Source: Verrucomicrobiales bacterium
Lineage (GTDB): Bacteria; Verrucomicrobiota; Verrucomicrobiia; Verrucomicrobiales; V1-33
Length of the DNA: 6,843 nt
NCBI GenBank assembly: GCA_023253495.1
Contig: JALRGF010000709.1
Coordinates: 1 to 6,843 of the forward strand
Direction: 5' to 3'
The notes below the pieces were generated by a model. The model was not told the origin of the DNA, searched no databases, and saw only the letters and a program-made list of their open reading frames with translations. Made by a program: the position numbers and the translations under genes. Shown here piece by piece: positions 1 through 6,184 of this stretch (positions are counted from its first letter, which is position 1; each line of letters begins with the position of its first letter).

Positions 1-2
1 CG

Positions 3-986
3 GAAGGCACGTCCCGGAAGCTCCTCGCCGACCGTCCCGACCTCGACAAGCGCTACATCAACCGGGTCCGGCTGGGTGGCATCAAGTTCTGGCTGGATGG
101 CAGCATCGACACGGCGTGGTTCACCGAGCCGTACACCGTCAATCCTCCCGGCAGGGAAGGCTCCTTTGCGGGCTACCAGCAGATTCCGGACGAGGTCCTT
201 GACGAAGCCTTCGACACATACTGGCCCACGAATTTCCAGATCCACATGCACATGAATGGAGATGCGGCGGCCGATCAGGCCCTCCGGGCGATCGAGCGTG
301 CTGTCAGGAAGCACGGGATGTCCGACCACCGTCCGGTCTTCATCCATGCCACATGGCTGCGGAAGGATCAGATCGACCGTATGAAGGATTACGGAGCCAT
401 TCCCAGTTTCCTCTCCGCGGGCCTCATCCCCGGGGGCGACGCCGTGGTGAAGCTCTGGGGGCCGGAGCGTTCGGCCGGAGCCATGGCGGCGAATACCTTT
501 CTCAAGCGCGGCCTGCCATTCACTTTTTCGCACGATGCTCCGGTTTCTCCTGTGCCCACCATTCTCGGACTCGTGGACGCGGGTGTGAACCGGATCACCG
601 GCAGCGGCCAGGTGGTTGGGCCGGAGGAACGGATTCCGCCCTATGCCGCACTGCGCGCCGTGACCTCGATGGCAGCCTTCCAGATCCGCGAGGAAAAATC
701 GAAGGGAACTCTGGAGGTCGGCAAGCTGGCGGACCTGGTCATCCTGGACCGCAATCCGCTCAAGGTCGAGCCGACCAGCATCAAGGACATCACGGTCGAG
801 GAAACCATCAAGGAAGGCCGCACGGTCTACCGGAAATCAGCCGGCACCGCTGCGGTTCCGCCGGGCCCCGGCACCGGACTCTGCGTCTGCAGCCTCCAGC
901 CGGTCCGCTTTCCGCGCCCGCTTGAAATGGTGAACGCGGCAGTCCTTGGCCGTCTCGCGATGGCCGCGGGCATGCCGCCGAAATGA
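3..986 (+). CDS. YtcJ-type amidohydrolase (Amidohydrolase_3 family), 5'-truncated by the window edge
   Basis: This is the C-terminal 327 residues of a metal-dependent hydrolase of the amidohydrolase superfamily, in the branch that contains YtcJ and N-substituted formamide deformylase. The frame is open from base 3 to the TGA at 984-986. Full-length relatives are usually about 540-600 residues, so roughly 200-270 residues, including the N-terminal HxH metal site, lie off the left edge. Visible active-site elements, numbered from the first codon here, are the strand-4 lysine in GGIKFWLDGS (K28, the likely carboxylated bridging lysine), the strand-5 histidine in HMHMNGD (H83), the strand-6 histidine in FIHATW (H115) and the strand-8 aspartate in FSHDAP (D178). 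GKLADLVILDRNP near residues 238-250 is the standard C-terminal composite-domain motif. After the usual end at VYRK there is a tail of about 50 residues with a CVC motif. The substrate cannot be read from the sequence. The porin gene follows 10 bases downstream, so the two are probably one operon. The family call is firm; the specific activity is unknown. Confidence 0.9.
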   Translation, partial: EGTSRKLLADRPDLDKRYINRVRLGGIKFWLDGSIDTAWFTEPYTVNPPGREGSFAGYQQIPDEVLDEAFDTYWPTNFQIHMHMNGDAAADQALRAIERAVRKHGMSDHRPVFIHATWLRKDQIDRMKDYGAIPSFLSAGLIPGGDAVVKLWGPERSAGAMAANTFLKRGLPFTFSHDAPVSPVPTILGLVDAGVNRITGSGQVVGPEERIPPYAALRAVTSMAAFQIREEKSKGTLEVGKLADLVILDRNPLKVEPTSIKDITVEETIKEGRTVYRKSAGTAAVPPGPGTGLCVCSLQPVRFPRPLEMVNAAVLGRLAMAAGMPPK

Positions 987-996
987 ACGCCGGAAA

Positions 997-2478
997 ATGA
1001 AATCCCGCCACATCGCCCGCATGATATTCAGGCCGATCGCGGCTCTTTTCGTTGTCTCGGCCATCAATCTGGCGGGCGCTGCGGATCCGGAGGCGGACCG
1101 TCTGGCGGCCCTCGAACGGGAGATGGCGGCCCTGAAACAACTTCTCCTGCAGCAGGTGCAGCGCAACGATGAACTGGCCGCGGAAGTCCAGAGGCTGCGG
1201 AAAGCGGAATCGCCATCCCCGCAGCCCGCACGCGAAACGGTTGCTGCAAGCGTGGCAGCCGCGGCGGCTTCCCCGCCCCCGAAGCAACCCGTGGAGCCGG
1301 CTGCTGCCGGTCCTCCGTCCATGCCGCCGCCCATTGGGCTGGTGCAGGCGTCCCGGCCCGATTTCCGCCTGACGCTGGGGGGATCGGTCCGCGCCGTGGC
1401 CATGTACAGTGAAAAGCGTCCGGTGGGCAGTGCCGGAGCGGTATTCATGCTCGCTCCTCCGGATGCCACGGGAACGGAAAGCGTCTTCGATTACACCGCA
1501 CAATACAGCACCTTGCGCGCCGGCATCGAGGGTCCGGAGTTCCACGGCATGAAGACCGGAGCCACCATGCTCTTCCAGTTCTACAATGGTCAGTTGCTTG
1601 ATGACCAGTACGGCTTCACCCCGGGCCTTGCCTACGCATGGCTGAAAGACGGGCACTGGGACCTGTCATTCGGCCGCCGCTTCGATCTCTTCAGCGAAAG
1701 ACAGCCGGAAATGGTCGACGGATTCGGAATCCTCGGGGCCTCCGGCAATCCGGGCAACAGCCTGCGCACTCAGCTCCGTGCGGAGTACCGCGGCACATTC
1801 GGTGACCGTCATGGATTCAGCGCAGGGGCCGCTCTGAGCGAACCGATCTCCACCAGTGTCTCCGATGACTTCACGGACCGAGCTGAAGACAACGGCATGC
1901 CCAACCTTGAAGCAAAGGCCCAGCTCCTCCTCGGTCAGCCCGATGGCGATACCCTTCTCGCCAGACCGGCACTGGAAGCGGGTATCTCCGGGGTCTACGG
2001 GGAATTCCGCAAATTCACGGGAACGGCTCCGCCATGGCCGCCCCCCGACATCATCCGGCCCTGGGGAGCCGCCCTCGAGGCCGGGGTCCGCCTCGGCAGC
2101 CGCTTCGGAATTCACGGAGAAGTCTACACGGGCGAAGCCCTCGGCAATTACCTCGGGACTGCCCTGCAGACGGTCAATCCCGCCACCCGCAAAGCGATCG
2201 CCAGCCACGGTGGCTGGCTTGAAGCCACTCTCGTCCTCACACCCGATCTCCGCATGAATGCCGGATACGGCATCGACCGGCCGGACCGGGCCGACCTCTT
2301 TGCCGGACAGATCGCCCGCAACCAGACTGCCTATCTCAACCTTTTTTCCCGAATCACCCCGGCTTTCACCATCGGCCTTGAGCAGACGTGGAGGCGGACG
2401 GAGTACCTCGGCCGGCAGGGTTCCGACCGCGCCAACGAGGGCTGGTCGACCATGCTCAGCCTCCAGTACGGGTTCTGA
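997..2478 (+). CDS. DcaP-like outer-membrane porin with N-terminal coiled coil
   Basis: This is a 493-residue outer-membrane beta-barrel protein, likely a trimeric channel for small, probably anionic solutes. Residues 1-29 form a signal peptide: basic start, hydrophobic FRPIAALFVVSAINLAGA, cleavage probably near AGA/AD. Residues 31-71 form a heptad coiled coil (LAALEREMAALKQLLLQQVQ). An Ala/Pro-rich linker runs to about 120, and from DFRLTLGGSVRAVAMYS onward the protein shows alternating amphipathic strands with Gly/Tyr/Phe/Arg turns. The last residues are LQYGF; a C-terminal Phe is the usual signal for barrel assembly. The coiled-coil/linker/barrel order, and the segment YSTLRAGIEGPEFHGMKTGATMLFQF, resemble the DcaP family known from Acinetobacter, whose members carry dicarboxylates and other acidic compounds. 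I chose the ATG at 997. A TTG at 946 is in frame but would overlap the amidohydrolase and spoil the signal peptide; the ATG at 1021 is also possible. No clear ribosome binding site is seen. The outer-membrane call is strong, the DcaP assignment moderate. Confidence 0.85.
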   Translation: MKSRHIARMIFRPIAALFVVSAINLAGAADPEADRLAALEREMAALKQLLLQQVQRNDELAAEVQRLRKAESPSPQPARETVAASVAAAAASPPPKQPVEPAAAGPPSMPPPIGLVQASRPDFRLTLGGSVRAVAMYSEKRPVGSAGAVFMLAPPDATGTESVFDYTAQYSTLRAGIEGPEFHGMKTGATMLFQFYNGQLLDDQYGFTPGLAYAWLKDGHWDLSFGRRFDLFSERQPEMVDGFGILGASGNPGNSLRTQLRAEYRGTFGDRHGFSAGAALSEPISTSVSDDFTDRAEDNGMPNLEAKAQLLLGQPDGDTLLARPALEAGISGVYGEFRKFTGTAPPWPPPDIIRPWGAALEAGVRLGSRFGIHGEVYTGEALGNYLGTALQTVNPATRKAIASHGGWLEATLVLTPDLRMNAGYGIDRPDRADLFAGQIARNQTAYLNLFSRITPAFTIGLEQTWRRTEYLGRQGSDRANEGWSTMLSLQYGF

Positions 2479-2566
2479 TTCCATCTCCCCGCCACATGAC
2501 CCATGCCTCCCATCCGAGACCGCCGGATGTACGAACTGCGGTTGATCCAGGCCCCAGGGCTTTCAC

Positions 2567-2586
2567 CGGCGCCTCCACTCGCGCCG
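2567..2586. repeat. GC-rich inverted repeat after the porin gene
   Basis: CGGCGC (2567-2572) and GCGCCG (2581-2586) are perfectly complementary around an 8-base loop. The repeat lies 88 bases after the porin stop. No T-run follows, so it is not a classical terminator by itself. It could protect the 3' end of the porin message, or be chance in GC-rich DNA. Confidence 0.3.
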
Positions 2587-2605
2587 TACCGGCCTGCCCG
2601 AAGAC

Positions 2606-2668
2606 CAAAAAAATCGATGCCCCCCGGCCATTTCCGGGGCTCGGAAAGCCTCGGACCATGGTTTTTTG
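2606..2668 (+). terminator. Candidate terminator: A-tract, CCCCGG/CCGGGG hairpin, T-tract
   Basis: A run of seven A (2607-2613) is followed by a perfect six-base stem, CCCCGG (2622-2627) and CCGGGG (2634-2639), with a six-base loop. A run of six T follows at 2662-2667. CAAAAAA (2606-2612) can also pair with TTTTTTG (2662-2668), closing a longer imperfect stem. The two homopolymer tracts stand out in otherwise GC-rich DNA. The layout fits termination of the amidohydrolase/porin transcript before gntK and could work on both strands. Against it, the T-tract begins 22 bases after the GC hairpin, so it is not a textbook intrinsic terminator. Confidence 0.4.
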
Positions 2669-2698
2669 TCTGTTGCGGCTCTTCCGGAAAAATCCGTG

Positions 2699-2724
2699 TC
2701 GTGCAGGCGGTGACGGCTGCACGA
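2699..2724. promoter_or_regulatory. 8-bp inverted repeat upstream of gntK
   Basis: TCGTGCAG (2699-2706) and CTGCACGA (2717-2724) are perfectly complementary with a 10-base centre, and end 29 bases before the gntK ATG. The spacing between arm centres is about 18 bases, compatible with a dimeric regulator binding two successive major grooves, or with a hairpin in the gntK leader. It does not resemble the E. coli GntR operator that I remember. No convincing -35/-10 pair was found around it, so whether it is an operator, a leader hairpin or chance is open. Confidence 0.4.
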
Positions 2725-2753
2725 GTGCGGCTTCCCGTCCAAACTGACGCCTC

Positions 2754-3287
2754 ATGCCACCCCCGTCTTCGCGCCTCATCATCGTCATGGGAGTTTCCGG
2801 CTCGGGAAAAACCGAGGTCGGGCGCGCCCTCGCCGCGGCTCTGGGCGGGGAGTTTTTTGATGCTGACGGGTTTCATCCGCCGGCCAACGTGGCGAAGATG
2901 AGCGCGGGCATTCCGCTCACCGACGAGGACCGGTGGCCGTGGTTCGACCGGCTCGGCAGTGAGGTGATTGCCCCGTGCGCGCCGGGCGAGACGCGGGTGC
3001 TGGCCTGTTCGGCCTTGAAAAAAGCGTATCGCGACCGCCTGCGGGCAGCGGCGCCCGGGGGCCTGCTTTTTGTCCATCTGGTCGGCGATTTCGAGACCAT
3101 CCACGGTCGGATGGCCGCCCGGCAGGGGCATTTCATGAAGGCGGAAATGCTGCGCAGCCAGTTCGCCACCCTCGAGGATCCGGCGGCCCTCGGCGAAACC
3201 GACGTGCTCCCCGTCAGCATCGTCCCGCCGGTCGACGCCATCGTGCGCGACCTCGCAGCGCGGCTCGGGGCCGGGCCACCGCCCTGA
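2754..3287 (+). CDS. gntK: Gluconokinase
   Basis: This cytoplasmic P-loop kinase of 177 residues is the usual size for the GntK/thermoresistant gluconokinase family. It phosphorylates D-gluconate with ATP to give 6-phospho-D-gluconate (EC 2.7.1.12), feeding the pentose phosphate or Entner-Doudoroff route. Visible motifs are the Walker A loop GVSGSGKT (residues 13-20), the substrate-region block DADGFHPPANVAKMSAGIPL (36-55) followed by the Asp-Asp/Glu-Arg-Trp-Pro-Trp segment, ACSALKKAYRDRLR (84-97), and the late block GHFMKAEMLRSQFATLEDP (125-143), all diagnostic of the family. The start at 2754 gives the normal short lead before the P-loop; the in-frame ATG at 2787 would leave only GVSG before GKT and is too late. 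No Shine-Dalgarno sequence precedes it. It stands alone, with no visible gluconate transporter or regulator, separated from the porin operon by 275 bases. The C-terminal GAGPPP is a short unconserved tail. The identification is secure. Confidence 0.95.
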   Translation: MPPPSSRLIIVMGVSGSGKTEVGRALAAALGGEFFDADGFHPPANVAKMSAGIPLTDEDRWPWFDRLGSEVIAPCAPGETRVLACSALKKAYRDRLRAAAPGGLLFVHLVGDFETIHGRMAARQGHFMKAEMLRSQFATLEDPAALGETDVLPVSIVPPVDAIVRDLAARLGAGPPP

Positions 3288-3342
3288 CGTCCGGTCGCCG
3301 GGGTAAGGTGCCGCCTTCCCTGCGCGGGCAAACAGGGGTGGG

Positions 3343-3360
3343 GCGCTTGCCGTCCAGCGC
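3343..3360. terminator. Weak hairpin between convergent gntK and the membrane-protein gene
   Basis: GCGCT (3343-3347) and AGCGC (3356-3360) pair around an eight-base loop. Flanking G-rich (3335-3343) and C-rich (3364-3370) runs could extend the stem after an internal bulge. The site lies in the 102-base gap between two converging genes, where a bidirectional terminator is expected. There is no T-tract on either strand, so this is only a plausible candidate. Confidence 0.25.
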
Positions 3361-3389
3361 ACTGCCCCCCGCCGCGTGCGGTGACGGCG

Positions 3390-4646
3390 CTACCCGCCGG
3401 CTGGGGTGGTTGGAGTCGCCGGAGTCGCAGTGCCCGGAGCTTCTTCCCCGGCGGCCGGGGCGCCGGGGTCAGCCGCGTCCTCCGGCAGCGGCTCTGCCGG
3501 ATCAGTGTCCTTGACGCGCGTGGTGTCGCAGACGAGCCAACCGTCGGCGACCACCTCGACGACTTCCAGCTGGTCATCGCTGCGCGACCCCACGGGATAT
3601 TTCAGGCGGAGGGTGAGCGGGGTGCGCGGGTTGACGCGGGTGCGGGAGCCGAGCTGGGCGTGCACTTTGGAGCCGCGCTCGACATAGCCGTAGACGCGGT
3701 GCGTGTCCCGGTGCGCGGTGAGCTGGAAACAGGCGTGGGTGGTTGCGTCCGGGAAGTCGCGGTTGAAATAGTCATCCGCCTGCACCAGCGCCCGCATCAG
3801 GACCGGCTGGGTCGGCCGCTTCAGGATCAGGTCGTCCCATGACATGTCGCCCTGACCGGTGAACGTTTCCCAATCGACCTTGATGCCGTCCGGGGTGCGC
3901 TCCATGGCAATGATGAACCGCTGGTAGTCGTCGACCTCGACCGCTCCGGCGAGCAGTCCGCGATTCTGACGGATTTCGGCCTTGGCGGGCAGGTTGCGGA
4001 CGGTGAACGGCCGCCACGGGGTGAGCGCCTGGTACGCCTGGACCTGCGGCCAGACCCGGTCCGGCTCGCGCAGGACCGCGCGCAGGTCTTCAGGGGTGAG
4101 GGCTTCCAGGAACCGGGTCATCACCTCCGTGACCTGCTGATACTCGAAGTCGGTCAGAACCGGATTCGCTTCAGACGCACCACCGGAGGCCGGCCGGGTG
4201 GTCGGCGGCAGCGGCGGCGGACCGCTGGTCAGAAGGCTCCGGGCAAACCACATCGCTCCCAGCACCGCCACCACTACGCCAAGGGCGGCCAGCGTGGTAA
4301 CCTGCCCCCGGCTCAGACCGCGGCCGGAAACCTCCGGAGCGTCAGGGCTTTCCCCATCCTCAGGGCGGGTGTCCGCCTCCCACCCGATGGCGCCGGCCCG
4401 GCGTTCGCCCAGCCGCGACTTCTGCCGGTCCCGGGCGATTTCCCGGGGCAGATCCGTGGTCTTTGCCAGGCGGGAGACGAAGTCAGGGCGCCGTGGTTCA
4501 CGCACCTGCGGCTCCCACGCTTCCTTGGGCCGCGGCGCACGGGCGCCAGTGCCGGCTCCGGCATCGGCCGGGCGGGCCATCGGCGGCGTGGCCTCGGGTT
4601 CCTTGGCCGGGGGAGTTCCAGGATCGTCTTCAGCCATGATGTCCAT
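3390..4646 (-). CDS. Single-pass membrane protein of unknown function
   Basis: I do not recognise a named family in this 418-residue protein. Residues 1-112 are charged and rich in Pro, Ala, Arg and Glu, probably disordered. Residues 115-136 (QVTTLAALGVVVAVLGAMWF and neighbours) form one transmembrane helix. Basic residues are dense before it, so the predicted topology is N-terminus in the cytoplasm and C-terminus in the periplasm. Residues 140-160 are a Pro/Gly/Ser linker. Residues 165-375 look like a folded domain, starting with a helix (FEYQQVTEVMTRFLEALTPEDLRAVL) followed by strand-rich sequence including IKVDWETFTGQGDMSW and the DDYFN block near 291-295. Residues 384-418 are a low-complexity Ala/Pro/Thr/Gly tail. 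From memory, the helix-then-VDWE pattern resembles uncharacterised proteins of Verrucomicrobiota and Planctomycetes; this is unchecked. The start may instead be the ATG at 4637, three codons in; neither has a ribosome binding site. It lies 64 bases downstream of fumC on the same strand and may be read from that transcript. It is real because it has globular domain structure and coherent topology. Confidence 0.8.
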   Translation of the reverse strand: MDIMAEDDPGTPPAKEPEATPPMARPADAGAGTGARAPRPKEAWEPQVREPRRPDFVSRLAKTTDLPREIARDRQKSRLGERRAGAIGWEADTRPEDGESPDAPEVSGRGLSRGQVTTLAALGVVVAVLGAMWFARSLLTSGPPPLPPTTRPASGGASEANPVLTDFEYQQVTEVMTRFLEALTPEDLRAVLREPDRVWPQVQAYQALTPWRPFTVRNLPAKAEIRQNRGLLAGAVEVDDYQRFIIAMERTPDGIKVDWETFTGQGDMSWDDLILKRPTQPVLMRALVQADDYFNRDFPDATTHACFQLTAHRDTHRVYGYVERGSKVHAQLGSRTRVNPRTPLTLRLKYPVGSRSDDQLEVVEVVADGWLVCDTTRVKDTDPAEPLPEDAADPGAPAAGEEAPGTATPATPTTPAGG

Positions 4647-4694
4647 CAGTGCGGACCGGGAGGGGCTTCTGTCAAGGAGTGTTTCGCTCGCGCA

Positions 4695-4706
4695 CGCGCC
4701 GGCGCG
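4695..4706. repeat. 12-bp perfect palindrome just after the fumC stop
   Basis: CGCGCCGGCGCG reads the same on both strands and starts four bases beyond the fumC stop codon in the fumC direction. As RNA it could form only a four-base stem with a CCGG loop, and no T-run follows on the minus strand, so it is a poor terminator. This favours readthrough from fumC into the membrane-protein gene. Chance is possible in DNA this GC-rich. Confidence 0.3.
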
Positions 4707-4710
4707 GCAG

Positions 4711-6111
4711 TCACGGCCGGGTCATCCGCTCCGCGTCCACCCACTGATCAAACTGCTCGCCGCTGAGGTGCCCGCTTTTGATGGCCGCCTCCCTCAGCGT
4801 CAGTCCCTCCTTGTGCCCGAGCTTGGCGATGGCGGCCGCTTTGTCGTAGCCGATATGCTGGTTGAGCGCGGTGACCAGCATCAGGCTGTTGCCGACGTAG
4901 CCGGCCACGGTCTTGCGGTTCACGGTCAGGCCTTCGAGGCAGTAGTCGGCAAAGCTCCGCAGGGTGCCGGTCAGCAGATCGACGCTGTGCAGAAAATTGT
5001 GGATCATCACCGGGTTGAAGACGTTGAGTTCGAAGTTCCCCTGGCTGGCGGCAAACCCTATGGCCGCATCATTGCCCATCACCTGCACCGCCACCATGGT
5101 CATCGCCTCGCTCTGGGTCGGGTTCACTTTGCCCGGCATGATCGAGCTGCCCGGCTCGTTTTCCGGCAGCGAGAGTTCGCCCAGGCCGCAGCGCGGTCCG
5201 GACCCGAGCCACCGGATGTCATTGGCAATCTTCATCAGCGAGGCGGCCAGGGTTTTCAGGGCGCCGCTGGCGTAGACGAACTCGTCATGCGCGCTCAACG
5301 CGGCAAACTTGTTCGGGTGGCTCTGAAACGGCAGACCGGTCAGCCCGGCAATGGCCGCCGCCGCCCGCACCGCAAATTCCGGATGGCTGTTCAGCCCGGT
5401 CCCAACCGCCGTGCCGCCGATGGCCAGGTCGCGCAGCCCGGCCAGCGTCTGCTCCAGCCGCTCGATGTCACGGTCCAGCAGACACACATACCCCGAAAAC
5501 TCCTGCCCGAAGGTCACCGGCGTCGCATCCTGCAGATGGGTCCGGCCGATTTTCACAATGTCGTTGAATTCAATCCGCCGACGCTCCAGCGCGTCCCGGA
5601 AATACCGGGCCGCCGGCAGCAACCGGTGGGTCACCTCCTCCACCGCCGCAATGTGCATGGCGGTCGGAAAGGTGTCGTTGCTCGACTGCGACATGTTCAC
5701 GTGGTCGTTCGGATGCACCGGCGTCTTGCTCCCCATCACCCCGCCGGCCATCTCAATGGCGCGGTTCGAGATCACTTCGTTGGCATTCATGTTCGATTGC
5801 GTGCCGGATCCGGTCTGCCAGATCCGCAGCGGAAAATGCGCGTCCAGCCGTCCGTCAATCACCTCGTCGGCGGCGGCAGCGATCAGGTCGCGGGTGTCGG
5901 TCGGCAGTTTGCCAAGGTCCGCATTGACCATGGCGCACGCTTTTTTCAGAACCCCCATCGCCCGGATAACCGCCCGCGGCATGGTGTCCCGGCCGATCGC
6001 AAAATACTTCAGCGACCTCTGCGTCTGCGCTCCCCAGTATTTATCCTGCGCCACCTCGATGGCGCCCATGGTGTCGGTTTCAGTGCGGGTGGTAACAGCG
6101 GTCTGGCTCAT
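4711..6111 (-). CDS. fumC: Class II fumarate hydratase (fumarase C)
   Basis: This 466-residue cytoplasmic enzyme catalyses reversible hydration of fumarate to L-malate (EC 4.2.1.2) in the TCA cycle. It belongs to the iron-independent, homotetrameric class II fumarases of the fumarase/aspartase superfamily. Numbered from the chosen start, visible signatures are RTETDTMGAIEV near the N-terminus, TGSGTQSNMN (100-109), HPNDHVNMSQSSNDTFPT (133-150), GRTHLQDATP with the catalytic-base histidine (H192), and the superfamily signature GSSIMPGKVNP (321-331) with the catalytic serine at S322. These positions are offset by four from E. coli FumC H188 and S318. The length matches E. coli FumC closely. The frame is open upstream to a GTG at 6153, but the family begins at about M-S-x-T-R-T-E-T-D, so the ATG at 6109-6111 is preferred. 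No Shine-Dalgarno sequence precedes it. The gene runs divergently from the outer-membrane protein at 6311 and is followed by the membrane-protein gene. The sequence is intact with no missing key residue. Confidence 0.97.
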   Translation of the reverse strand: MSQTAVTTRTETDTMGAIEVAQDKYWGAQTQRSLKYFAIGRDTMPRAVIRAMGVLKKACAMVNADLGKLPTDTRDLIAAAADEVIDGRLDAHFPLRIWQTGSGTQSNMNANEVISNRAIEMAGGVMGSKTPVHPNDHVNMSQSSNDTFPTAMHIAAVEEVTHRLLPAARYFRDALERRRIEFNDIVKIGRTHLQDATPVTFGQEFSGYVCLLDRDIERLEQTLAGLRDLAIGGTAVGTGLNSHPEFAVRAAAAIAGLTGLPFQSHPNKFAALSAHDEFVYASGALKTLAASLMKIANDIRWLGSGPRCGLGELSLPENEPGSSIMPGKVNPTQSEAMTMVAVQVMGNDAAIGFAASQGNFELNVFNPVMIHNFLHSVDLLTGTLRSFADYCLEGLTVNRKTVAGYVGNSLMLVTALNQHIGYDKAAAIAKLGHKEGLTLREAAIKSGHLSGEQFDQWVDAERMTRP

Positions 6112-6124
6112 GCGGAGGAATACC

Positions 6125-6184
6125 ATGACGTGGCGTCCGGCGCGGTCAACCACCCGTCAACCATGGCGTGAAGGCATGGCGTGA
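6125..6184 (+). other. Possible 19-codon mini-ORF with good ribosome binding site, antisense to the fumC leader
   Basis: GGAGGA at 6114-6119 sits five bases ahead of an ATG at 6125, opening a 19-codon frame (MTWRPARSTTRQPWREGMA) that stops at 6184. This is the only strong Shine-Dalgarno/ATG arrangement noticed in the window. The encoded peptide has no recognisable features, and the GGAGG overlaps the complement of the fumC start region, so coincidence is quite likely. If real, it could be a short leader ORF for the downstream gene at 6311. Confidence 0.15.
6145..6162. repeat. Two GTCAACC direct repeats spaced 11 bp apart
   Basis: GTCAACC occurs at 6145-6151 and again at 6156-6162, an offset of 11 bases, about one helical turn. 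The repeats lie in the region upstream of fumC and read GGTTGAC in the fumC direction. Same-face direct repeats of this kind can be regulator sites, but the region may equally be part of the transcribed leader. Confidence 0.35.

Noticed and set aside
946..996. A TTG start giving the porin 17 more residues.
   Set aside because: It would overlap the amidohydrolase by 41 bases and put an Arg/Trp-rich stretch in front of a normal signal peptide. The ATG at 997 fits better.
808..1656. A 282-codon open frame on the minus strand across the amidohydrolase/porin junction.
   Set aside because: It overlaps two well-supported genes on the other strand, has low-complexity Arg/Gly/Ala sequence and shows no recognisable domain.
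1666..2484. A 272-codon minus-strand frame opposite the porin barrel.
   Set aside because: It mirrors the porin reading frame and has no signal peptide, motif or plausible start. The porin strand carries the coherent protein.
2466..2496. tRNA 3'-end-like sequence, GGGTTCTGATTCC followed by ATCTCCCCGCCA, whose minus-strand translation gives the GDGIRTRT peptide often seen from tRNA genes.
   Set aside because: The T-arm pairs poorly, the invariant A58 and C61 are missing, and no matching 5' acceptor or anticodon arm is found upstream. The GGGTTC TGA is simply the porin's final Gly-Phe-stop.
2331..3577. Long minus-strand frames opposite gntK and its upstream region.
   Set aside because: They run through the intergenic region and antisense to a canonical gluconokinase, and their composition is that of a shadow frame.
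4670..4675. A perfect TTGACA (-35) on the minus strand between fumC and the membrane-protein gene.
   Set aside because: At 16-18 bases downstream there is no -10-like hexamer, and a start there would fall within or after the proposed start codon.
6112..6153. A GTG start at 6153 or ATG at 6126 extending FumC by 14 or 5 residues.
   Set aside because: The extra residues are unlike the conserved FumC N-terminus, which begins close to the RTETDTMG block. The ATG at 6111 gives the normal length.
4198..6171. A 657-codon open frame on the plus strand, the longest in the window, antisense to fumC and part of the membrane-protein gene.
   Set aside because: It is a shadow of codon bias in GC-rich DNA. 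Its product is rich in Arg, His, Pro and Gly without domain structure, whereas the opposite strand encodes an intact FumC with all catalytic motifs.
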